A DNA stretch of 12,716 nucleotides from Actinomycetales bacterium (GTDB taxonomy: Bacteria; Actinomycetota; Actinomycetes; Actinomycetales; Cellulomonadaceae): positions 1 to 12,716 of the forward strand of contig JAAYZM010000366.1 in NCBI GenBank assembly GCA_012514835.1. Reading direction: 5' to 3'. Positions 1-5,635 of the stretch are shown one piece after another. Within the stretch, counting starts at the first letter, position 1, and each line of letters opens with the position of its first letter. A program made the translations under genes and the position numbers. The notes beneath the pieces are model-generated. The model saw only the letters and a program-made list of their open reading frames with translations, was not told the origin of the DNA and ran no database searches.

Positions 1-899
1 ACGCGCTGGAGGCGTGGCAGCTCGGCGAGCTCACCGAGCCGCGTGATGAGCTCGGTGACCGCGGCGCGCCAGCGGCCGAGCTCGGGGGCCTGAGCCGCCG
101 ACCATGCGAGGCGCTCGTGCAGGTGGCCCGTGAGCTCGGCGGCCGTAACGGGACGTGCGGGCTCGACGGGCAGCGCGCTCGCGAGGTGCTCGTGCAGCTC
201 GGCGATCACGATGCCGAGCGCGTCGCCCAGGTCGTCGAAGGGCTCGCCGCGCTCGGCCATCGCGCACGCGAGCTCGAAGCCGTCCTGGGCACCGGGCACG
301 AAGCGTGACAGGACTCCGAGGTGGTAGGTCTCGCCGTCGGCCTCGTGCGCGAGCCACGCGAGCGGGGCGGGGACGTGCGGCCAGCCAGTCGCGGCGAGGG
401 CCGCGGGGACGAGGACGTCGGGGTTCTCGCCCGGCCACACGCCGCGGAACACCTTGAGGATCCCCCCGGGCCCGCCGTCGGCCCCGCGCACGATGATCGA
501 CGAGTTCGACTGCTCGCCCGAGACGGCGCGGGCCGAGCTCACGTCGAGGGAGGCTGCGAGAGCGGCGTCGCCGGACGCGGCGGCGAGCCACGCCCGCACG
601 AACGCGGGGTCGCTCGGCCCGTCGAGCACGTCGGCGCCGTCGACCCTCGCGACGGGCGCGAGCCCCGCGGGGACCGTGCCCGGTGCGCGGTACGTGAGCG
701 CGACCTGCACGAACGGCGGTCGGGGGTCGGCCGCCGCACCGACGAGGAGGACCTCGGCGCGGGCCTCGCCCTCGGGGTCGGCGAGGTCGAGGCGGTCCAC
801 GACGGCGAGCGGGACACCGGTCAGCCGGGCGGGGAACCACCGCCGTTCGGGGAGCCACGCGGCGAGCGCCTCGAGCACCACGTCCTGACCTGTCGCCAT
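1..899 (-). CDS. mak: Maltokinase (Mak/Pep2 family), N-terminal 299 residues; gene continues past the left edge
   Basis: The product should phosphorylate maltose with ATP to give maltose 1-phosphate, feeding the GlgE alpha-glucan pathway in the cytoplasm. Reading minus-strand from the ATG at 899-897 gives 299 codons without a stop. The N-terminal cap begins with a WLPERRWFPAR stretch (residues 15-25) that matches the family's start. It is followed by GEQSNSSIIV (128-137), the ATP-site strand ILKVF with Lys149, a GENPDVLVPAALA stretch (157-169), GWPHVPAPLAWL (172-183) and the helix IAELHEHLA (232-240). The catalytic HGDLH-type loop of the kinase fold would lie beyond the left edge and cannot be checked. 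The family is usually about 430-460 residues, so roughly two thirds is here. No clear Shine-Dalgarno precedes the ATG; a TGTAAT on the coding strand (909-914) would fit a leaderless transcript, but that is speculative. It is divergent from the galactan locus and probably belongs to a separate trehalose/glycogen operon to the left. Confidence 0.85.
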   Translation of the reverse strand, partial: MATGQDVVLEALAAWLPERRWFPARLTGVPLAVVDRLDLADPEGEARAEVLLVGAAADPRPPFVQVALTYRAPGTVPAGLAPVARVDGADVLDGPSDPAFVRAWLAAASGDAALAASLDVSSARAVSGEQSNSSIIVRGADGGPGGILKVFRGVWPGENPDVLVPAALAATGWPHVPAPLAWLAHEADGETYHLGVLSRFVPGAQDGFELACAMAERGEPFDDLGDALGIVIAELHEHLASALPVEPARPVTAAELTGHLHERLAWSAAQAPELGRWRAAVTELITRLGELAELPRLQR

Positions 900-1014
900 A
901 CACCCAGGATTACAGGTGGGCGCGCAGGCGGCACGCCGCGGGAGCGGGGGAGTGTCGTCCGGCGGGCCCGCACGGTGCGACGATGTGTCCCAGCCGCACC
1001 CCGAAGGAGAGCTC
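900..1014. promoter_or_regulatory. Divergent intergenic region between mak and the LacI-family gene
   Basis: These 115 bases separate two divergent start codons and so must hold the 5' ends of both transcripts. The only concrete elements I can see are a TGTAAT on the minus strand at 909-914, nine bases upstream of the mak ATG, and the lacI ribosome binding site at 1003-1009. I find no copy of the operator motif that occurs at 2048-2063 and 2116-2131, so there is no sign here that the LacI protein controls its own gene or mak. No terminator-like hairpin or RNA gene is apparent. Confidence 0.4.
1003..1009 (+). promoter_or_regulatory. Ribosome binding site that fixes the lacI start at GTG 1015
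   Basis: GAAGGAG lies five bases before GTG 1015. The frame is open further upstream (an ATG at 916 would add 33 residues), but that extension is a poorly conserved-looking Gly/Arg/Ser/Pro stretch, and LacI-family proteins normally start shortly before the helix-turn-helix. The GTG with this Shine-Dalgarno puts the TIEDVAREADVS helix at residue 10, as expected. Confidence 0.8.
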
Positions 1015-2028
1015 GTGTCGCACCCAGAGCGCCGCCGTCCCACGATCGAGGACGTCGCGCGCGAGGCCGACGTCTCGCGCGCCACGGTCTCGCGGGTGCT
1101 CAACGGCGGGGTGTGGGTCTCCGACGACGCCGCGGAGCGGGTGCGCCGGGCCATCAAGAAGACCGGGTACCGCATCAACGTCCACGCGCGGAGCCTCGCG
1201 ACCCGCCGTGCGGGCTCGGTCGCCCTGCTGCTCACGGAGTCGCACGAGCGCTTCTTCGAGGACCCGAACTTCTCGCTCATCATGCGCAGCGCCTCGACGG
1301 CCCTCGCGGAGCGTGAGCTCCAGCTCTTGCTGATCCTCGCGGACACCGCCGTCGAGCAGCGCCGGGCCGTCGACTTCATGACGGCGGGCCACGTCGACGG
1401 CGCGCTCCTCGTCTCGGGGCACCGCGACCACCTCGACTTCCTCGACGACCTGCTCTCGGCCGAGGTGCCGATCACCGCGGTGGGTGCGCCGCTCGGCTTC
1501 GAGAAGCGGGTCGCGTACGTGCAGGCCGACGACGTCGAGGGAGCGCGCACCATGACGGCCTACCTGCGCGACGCCGGGCGGACGCGGATCGCGCACATCG
1601 CGGGGCCGCAGGACACGCCGGGCGGCACGGGTCGCCTCGCGGGGTACCGCGACGAGCTCGGTGAGGCGTTCGACGAGCGGCTCGTGGCCGTGGGGGACTA
1701 CTCGCGTGCGAGCGGTGCCGCGGCGATGACCGAGCTCCTCGAGGGCGGGGCGGACTTCGACGCGGTGTTCGTGGCGAACGACCTCATGGCGGCGGGAGCG
1801 CTCGAGGTGCTCGCTAGCGCGGGACGCAGGGTGCCGCAGGACGTGGCGGTCGCTGGCTTCGACGACTCGCCGGTGGCCACGCAGACGGACCCGCCCCTGA
1901 CCACGATGCGCCAGCCGTTCGAGCGGATCGCGCACGAGATGGTGCGCGTGCTGCTCGAGATGATCGAGGGGCGCTCCCCGGCGCGCGTCGCGCTCCCGAC
2001 CGAGCTCGTGGTGCGCGGTTCCGCCTGA
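1015..2028 (+). CDS. LacI-family transcriptional regulator, probable repressor of the galactan operon (GanR-like)
   Basis: A 337-residue DNA-binding repressor of the LacI/GalR family. The helix-turn-helix is at residues 10-30 (TIEDVAREADVSRATVSRVLN), and the hinge helix that inserts into the minor groove is around HARSLATRR (57-65). The rest is a periplasmic-binding-protein-like effector domain, with the family signatures VDGALLVSG (127-135), a VFVANDLMAAGALE stretch (251-264), DVAVAGFDDSPVA (276-288) and LTTMRQPFERIA (295-306). It is immediately upstream of the GH42 gene. The 146-bp gap between them carries two near-identical CG-centred palindromes typical of LacI-family operators, so it is the obvious local regulator. 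The inducer is not readable from sequence; galactose or a beta-1,4-galacto-oligosaccharide is the inference from the genes it precedes. The turn after the recognition helix reads NGGVWVSDD, where family members more often have a short N-G-[small]-x-x-V-S; this is a mild oddity. B. subtilis GanR is also a LacI-type repressor of galactan genes, but I cannot establish orthology. Confidence 0.9.
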   Translation: MSHPERRRPTIEDVAREADVSRATVSRVLNGGVWVSDDAAERVRRAIKKTGYRINVHARSLATRRAGSVALLLTESHERFFEDPNFSLIMRSASTALAERELQLLLILADTAVEQRRAVDFMTAGHVDGALLVSGHRDHLDFLDDLLSAEVPITAVGAPLGFEKRVAYVQADDVEGARTMTAYLRDAGRTRIAHIAGPQDTPGGTGRLAGYRDELGEAFDERLVAVGDYSRASGAAAMTELLEGGADFDAVFVANDLMAAGALEVLASAGRRVPQDVAVAGFDDSPVATQTDPPLTTMRQPFERIAHEMVRVLLEMIEGRSPARVALPTELVVRGSA

Positions 2029-2047
2029 CAACAGGACACGGCTTGGG

Positions 2048-2063
2048 CTGAGAACGGTTACAG
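2048..2063 (+). promoter_or_regulatory. Upstream LacI-type operator (O1)
   Basis: CTGAGAACGGTTACAG, an imperfect palindrome centred on the CG at 2055-2056, as in most LacI-family sites. It matches the downstream operator core at 2116-2131 at 14 of 16 positions in the same orientation, with 68 bp between centres. A second overlapping inverted repeat, GTTAC/GTAAC with a six-base spacer (2057-2072), is also present. The repetition of the motif in the same gap is the main support. Confidence 0.65.
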
Positions 2064-2112
2064 TTCCGTAACGAGCAACCTGATTATTTCCCTTGATGAT
2101 CAACGCGTGGCT

Positions 2113-2134
2113 AACCTGAGAGCGGTTTCAGGTT
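2113..2134 (+). promoter_or_regulatory. Main LacI-type operator (O2)
   Basis: Perfect seven-base arms AACCTGA (2113-2119) and TCAGGTT (2128-2134) flank GAGCGGTT. The symmetry axis falls on the CG at 2123-2124. The 16-base core, CTGAGAGCGGTTTCAG (2116-2131), repeats O1 with two differences. It ends 40 bases before the GH42 ATG, a position at which a bound repressor would block the promoter or early elongation. Confidence 0.75.
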
Positions 2135-2174
2135 CTGCACAGGTGCGGGACCCCTTCTGACTCGATGGAGCGTC

Positions 2175-4235
2175 ATGACTGGATCCACGTGGGCTCGGCC
2201 CACGGGTATCGCGTTCGGCGGTGACTACAACCCCGAGCAGTGGCCGCGCGAGACGTGGCGCGAGGACGTCGCCCTCATGCGAGAGGCGGGCGTCACGCTC
2301 GTGAGCGTCGGGATCTTCGCGTGGGCGATGCTCGAGCCCGCGGAGGGGGAGTACGACTTCGAGTGGCTCGACGAGCTCCTCGACCTCCTGCACGCGCACG
2401 GGATCGCCGTCGACCTCGCGACCCCCACCGCCTCGCCGCCCGCATGGTTCTTCGCGACGTACCCCGAGTCGCGGGTCGTCACGCGGGACGGCACGATCAT
2501 GGGCTTCGGGTCGCGCGGCATGGCCTCGCACAGCTCGCCCGCGTACCGTGCGGCGGCCGCCGGGATCGCGGACGCCCTCGCGAGCCGCTACGCCCACCAC
2601 CCCGCCGTCGTCCTGTGGCACGTCCACAATGAGTACGGCGTCCCGGTGGGCGAGGACTACTCGCCCGCGGCGGTCGCCGCGTTCCGGGCATGGCTCCAGG
2701 AGCGCTACGGCTCGCTCGACGCGCTCAACGCCGCGTGGGGCACGGCCTTCTGGGGGCAGCGCTACGGACAGTGGGAGCACGTCGGGGCACCCGCGGTCGC
2801 GCCGTCGGTGGTCAACCCCGCGCAGCGGCTCGACTTCGCGCGCTTCACGGACCACCAGCTCCTCGAGTGCTACAAGGCCGAGCGCGACGCGATCCGCCGC
2901 CACGCGAGCCAGCCCGTCACCACCAACTTCATGGCCAACGCGAGCCTCACCACGGACCTGTTCGCGTGGGGCCGCGAGGTGGACGTCGTCTCGAACGACC
3001 ACTACCTCACCGCCGCGGACCCCGAGGGGCACATCGGCCTCGCGCTCGCCGCGGACCTCACCCGCTCGGTGGGCCACGGCCGCCCGTGGATCCTCATGGA
3101 GCACTCGACCTCGGCCGTGAACTGGCAGCCGCGCAACGTCGCGAAGCGTCCTGGCGAGATGGCGCGCAACTCCCTCGCGCACGTCGCTCGCGGGGCGGAC
3201 GCCGTCCTGTACTTCCAGTGGCGCGCCTCGCGCTCGGGCGCGGAGAAGTTCCACTCCGCGATGCTCCCGCACGCCGGCACCACCTCGCGCGTGTGGCGCG
3301 AGGTGGTCGAGCTCGGCGAGCGGCTCGAGGAGCTCGCGGACGTCCGGGGCTCGCGCGTCCAGGCCGACGTCGCGATCCTGTGGGACACCGAGTCGTTCTG
3401 GGCCCAGGACCTCGAGTGGCGACCCACCGTGGACCACGCGCACGCTGAGCGCGTGCGCGCCTACTACGAGCGGCTGTGGCGGGACGGCATCACCGTCGAC
3501 TTCGCCCACCCGGGCCAGGACCTGTCGGGCTACAAGCTCGTCGTGGCCCCCGCGCTCTACCTGCTGCGCGCGAGCGACGCGGAGCGCCTGACGGCCTACG
3601 TCGAGGCGGGCGGCACGCTCCTCGTCTCCTACTTCTCCGGGATCGTCGACGAGCACGACGCCGTCCACCCCGGCGGGTTCGGTGCGCCGCTGCGCCGCGT
3701 GCTCGGGCTGTGGGTCGAGGAGTTCTGCCCGCTGCGGGACGGCGAGTCGACGAGGCTCGGGTGGGAGCTGGGCGAGCCCGGTTCCCTCGAGGCCGACGTC
3801 TGGCAAGAGCACGTCGTGCTCGACGGTGCCGTGCCCGTCGCGCGGTTCGAGACGGGTCCCGCCGCGGGCGGTCCCGCGGTGACCCGGCACGCGACCGGGA
3901 CCGGGACCGGCTGGTACGTCGCGACGCGGCTCGACGTCGCGGGCCTCGCGCCCGTGCTGCGGGAGGTCTACGCCGACGCCGGGATCGCGCTCGCTGGGCA
4001 CGCCGAGGACCTCGAGGTCGTCACGCGACGTGGCGAGGACGCCGACTACGTGCTCGCGATCAACCACGGAGCCGTCGACACCGAGCTCGACGCCGTCGGC
4101 GAAGACCTCGCCCTACGCACGGAGGTGGGCCCCCCGGTCCGCGTCCCGGCCGGATCGGTCGTCGCCCTGCGCGTCGACCGTGCGCGGCGAGGGGGTGAGA
4201 CCGCGTCCGTCGCCGGATCGTCCCGGCACCGCTGA
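2175..4235 (+). CDS. ganA: GH42 beta-galactosidase acting on galacto-oligosaccharides
   Basis: A 686-residue cytoplasmic enzyme (no signal peptide) that removes terminal beta-linked galactose from short oligosaccharides. The N-terminal TIM barrel (about 10-395) opens with FGGDYNPEQWP (14-24). It carries the acid/base Glu153 in WHVHNEYG and the nucleophile Glu309 in ILMEHSTSAVNWQ. A trimerisation domain follows (about 396-610, including YKLVVAPALYLL and GGTLLVSYFSGIVDE), then a small beta domain (about 611-667). Length is normal for GH42. The cysteine metal cluster known from Thermus A4 beta-galactosidase is absent: the segment after Glu153 has no Cys. The start is ATG 2175, with a modest GGAG at 2167-2170. 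The last 15 or so residues are a basic, Gly/Ser-rich tail of no evident function. It is the first gene after the operators, 55 bases before the transporter lipoprotein gene, and in the same locus as two galactanases. That favours beta-1,4-galacto-oligosaccharides over lactose; the symbol follows the Bacillus gan system by role. Confidence 0.92.
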   Translation: MTGSTWARPTGIAFGGDYNPEQWPRETWREDVALMREAGVTLVSVGIFAWAMLEPAEGEYDFEWLDELLDLLHAHGIAVDLATPTASPPAWFFATYPESRVVTRDGTIMGFGSRGMASHSSPAYRAAAAGIADALASRYAHHPAVVLWHVHNEYGVPVGEDYSPAAVAAFRAWLQERYGSLDALNAAWGTAFWGQRYGQWEHVGAPAVAPSVVNPAQRLDFARFTDHQLLECYKAERDAIRRHASQPVTTNFMANASLTTDLFAWGREVDVVSNDHYLTAADPEGHIGLALAADLTRSVGHGRPWILMEHSTSAVNWQPRNVAKRPGEMARNSLAHVARGADAVLYFQWRASRSGAEKFHSAMLPHAGTTSRVWREVVELGERLEELADVRGSRVQADVAILWDTESFWAQDLEWRPTVDHAHAERVRAYYERLWRDGITVDFAHPGQDLSGYKLVVAPALYLLRASDAERLTAYVEAGGTLLVSYFSGIVDEHDAVHPGGFGAPLRRVLGLWVEEFCPLRDGESTRLGWELGEPGSLEADVWQEHVVLDGAVPVARFETGPAAGGPAVTRHATGTGTGWYVATRLDVAGLAPVLREVYADAGIALAGHAEDLEVVTRRGEDADYVLAINHGAVDTELDAVGEDLALRTEVGPPVRVPAGSVVALRVDRARRGGETASVAGSSRHR

Positions 4236-4253
4236 ACCCGTCAGTACCCCCAC

Positions 4254-4267
4254 GCCGCACGTGCGGC
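4254..4267. repeat. Perfect 14-bp palindrome between the GH42 and binding-protein genes
   Basis: GCCGCACGTGCGGC reads identically on both strands. As RNA it could form a five-pair stem with an ACGT loop, lying 11 bases before the strong Shine-Dalgarno of the lipoprotein gene (AGGAGG, 4278-4283). It does not match the LacI-type operators. It could be a minor RNA structure, a binding site, or chance in GC-rich DNA. Confidence 0.4.
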
Positions 4268-4277
4268 ACCCCACCAC

Positions 4278-4283
4278 AGGAGG
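4278..4283 (+). promoter_or_regulatory. Strong ribosome binding site of the substrate-binding protein gene
   Basis: AGGAGG, a full anti-Shine-Dalgarno match, lies seven bases before ATG 4291. It is the strongest such site in the window, in keeping with the high expression that binding proteins need relative to their permeases. The start is confirmed by the signal peptide that follows directly. Confidence 0.8.
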
Positions 4284-4290
4284 AAGAACC

Positions 4291-5565
4291 ATGCGCAAGC
4301 GCCTGACCCTGAGCGCCGTGGCCGTCGCCTCGACGCTGCTGCTCGCCGCGTGCTCGAGCGCGCCGGCACCGGCCCCCGAGTCGCCGAGCCCCACCGAGGC
4401 GGCCACCGAGACCGCCTCGCCGAGCGAGGAGCCCGCCCCGAGCGGTGCCGAGCTCGTCGTCTGGGTGGACGAGAACCGTCAGCCCGCCGTCGCGGACGCC
4501 GCGGCGAAGTTCGAGGCGGAGACCGGGGCGACCGTGTCCCTCGTCGTGAAGAACTTCGCGGACATCCGTACCGACTTCATCGCCCAGGCCCCCACGGGCG
4601 AGGGCCCCGACATCATCGTGGGCGCGCACGACTGGACGGGTGCGCTCGTCACGGCCGGTGTGGTCGAGACGATCGACCTCGGCGACAAGGCCGGCGCCTT
4701 CGAGAAGGTCGCGCTCGACGCGTTCGCGTACGACGGCCAGCTCTACGGCCTGCCGTACGCGCTCGAGGCGATCGCCCTGGTCCAGAACGTCGACCTCGTG
4801 GGCACCGAGGCCCCCGCGACGTGGGACGACATGATCGCGAAGGGCAAGGAGGCCGGCACCGAGCGTGCCGTCGTCATCAACGTCTCTGCGACGGGTGACG
4901 GCTACACGAGCTATGGCTTCCAGACGTCCTTCGGCGCCCCCGTGTTCGAGCAGGACGAGTCCGGCTCGTACACCACCACGGTGGGCATGGGCGGCGAGAA
5001 CGGCGTGGCCTTCGCGAAGTTCCTCGCGGAGAACGGCCAGAAGGGTGAGGGTCACTTCACCACGGACATCGACTACGACATCAACCAGGCGCTCTTCTCC
5101 GAGGGCAAGGCCCCGTACACGATCCAGGGCCCGTGGGCCATCGGCGCGTACACCGACGCGGGCATCGAGGTCGCGGTCAACCCGATCCCCAAGGCGGGCG
5201 ACGAGACCCCCGCGCCGTTCGTGGGTGTCCAGGGCTTCTACGTCTCCGCGCAGAGCCAGAACAAGCTCCTCGCCAACGAGTTCCTCGTGAACTACATCGC
5301 CACCGAGGAGGCGCAGCAGGCGCTCTACGACGCCGACCCGCGCATCCCCGCGTTCACGGCCGTGGCCGAGAAGGTCGCTGCCGACCCGATCGTCGCAGGC
5401 TTCTACGCCTCCGCCTCGGCGGGCGTCCCGATGCCCTCCATCCCGGAGATGGGTCTCGTGTGGGACCTGTGGAACGCGGCTGAGGCTGCGATCATCACGG
5501 GTTCCGAGCCCGAGGCCACCTGGAACAAGATGGTCGAGGACCTCGAGGCCGCGATCGCCGGCTGA
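4291..5565 (+). CDS. ganS: Galacto-oligosaccharide-binding lipoprotein of a CUT1 ABC transporter
   Basis: A 424-residue extracellular solute-binding protein of the MalE type (SBP family 1). The signal peptide MRKRLTLSAVAVASTLL runs into the lipobox LAAC, with lipidated Cys21. A low-complexity Ala/Pro/Glu/Ser/Thr tether follows (about 22-52), and the binding domain starts at ELVVWVDE (54-61). MalE-like signatures are a WDDMIAKGKEAG stretch (178-189), GKAPYTIQGPWAIG (272-285) and PFVGVQGFYVSAQSQNKLLA (309-328), the last resembling the E. coli MalE PFVGVLSAG region. It would capture oligosaccharides released by the GH53 enzymes and hand them to the two permeases encoded next. The ligand is inferred from the neighbours: by family alone a maltose/maltodextrin annotation is equally likely, but no alpha-glucan enzymes accompany it. 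A 13-bp stem-loop after the stop separates it from the permease genes. Confidence 0.9.
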   Translation: MRKRLTLSAVAVASTLLLAACSSAPAPAPESPSPTEAATETASPSEEPAPSGAELVVWVDENRQPAVADAAAKFEAETGATVSLVVKNFADIRTDFIAQAPTGEGPDIIVGAHDWTGALVTAGVVETIDLGDKAGAFEKVALDAFAYDGQLYGLPYALEAIALVQNVDLVGTEAPATWDDMIAKGKEAGTERAVVINVSATGDGYTSYGFQTSFGAPVFEQDESGSYTTTVGMGGENGVAFAKFLAENGQKGEGHFTTDIDYDINQALFSEGKAPYTIQGPWAIGAYTDAGIEVAVNPIPKAGDETPAPFVGVQGFYVSAQSQNKLLANEFLVNYIATEEAQQALYDADPRIPAFTAVAEKVAADPIVAGFYASASAGVPMPSIPEMGLVWDLWNAAEAAIITGSEPEATWNKMVEDLEAAIAG

Positions 5566-5572
5566 CCCGGCA

Positions 5573-5601
5573 GGTGCGGGGCGGGATTCCCGCCCCGCAC
5601 C
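5573..5601 (+). terminator. Strong intergenic stem-loop, likely attenuator or mRNA 3'-end stabiliser
   Basis: GGTGCGGGGCGGG (5573-5585) and CCCGCCCCGCACC (5589-5601) form a perfect 13-bp stem with an ATT loop, starting eight bases after the stop of the binding-protein gene. No T-run follows (the next bases are ACCCCCACC), so it is not a classical Rho-independent terminator, and the permease genes downstream have no obvious promoter of their own. Structures at this place in sugar ABC operons, such as E. coli malE-malF, let the binding protein be made in excess over the permeases; that role here is inference. Confidence 0.7.
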
Positions 5602-5635
5602 ACCCCCACCGCACGACGACGAACGAGGAGCGAGG

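Larger units (their letters stand above)
2029..2174 (+). promoter_or_regulatory. Control region of the galactan operon
   Basis: This is the longest non-coding gap in the window and the only AT-rich one (about 2079-2103, around TGATTATTTCCC). It contains two CG-centred operator-like palindromes, an extra AACCTGA half-site (2077-2083) and an 11-base perfect palindrome TTGATGATCAA (2093-2103). The core promoter most likely sits between or overlaps the operators, because the AT-rich patch lies between them. I cannot assign -35 and -10 boxes with confidence: TTACAG (2058-2063) and GATTAT (2082-2087) are 18 bases apart and are one weak candidate. No terminator for lacI is visible, so some read-through into the GH42 gene is possible. 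Confidence 0.6.

Noticed and set aside
31..903. Minus-strand 290-residue open frame rich in Arg, Pro and Gly
   Set aside because: It is in a different frame from the maltokinase reading, which starts at 899 and shows recognisable family motifs; the Arg-rich frame is a GC-bias shadow.
916..1014. In-frame 33-residue N-terminal extension of the LacI protein from ATG 916
   Set aside because: GTG 1015 has a good Shine-Dalgarno and gives the normal family start; the extension is non-conserved-looking Gly/Ser/Pro/Arg sequence.
910..2103. Minus-strand 397-residue open frame opposite lacI
   Set aside because: Its composition (Arg, Val, His, Glu, Asp repeats with no domain pattern) is typical of antisense frames to high-GC genes, and the plus strand has a complete LacI protein.
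2100..4067. Minus-strand 655-residue open frame opposite the GH42 gene
   Set aside because: It has no motif, domain or credible start signal, and it lies antisense to a complete GH42 enzyme with both catalytic glutamates.
5573..5601. Classical Rho-independent terminator that would end the operon
   Set aside because: There is no T-run after the stem, and the two permease genes that complete the importer follow directly, so a full stop here is unlikely.
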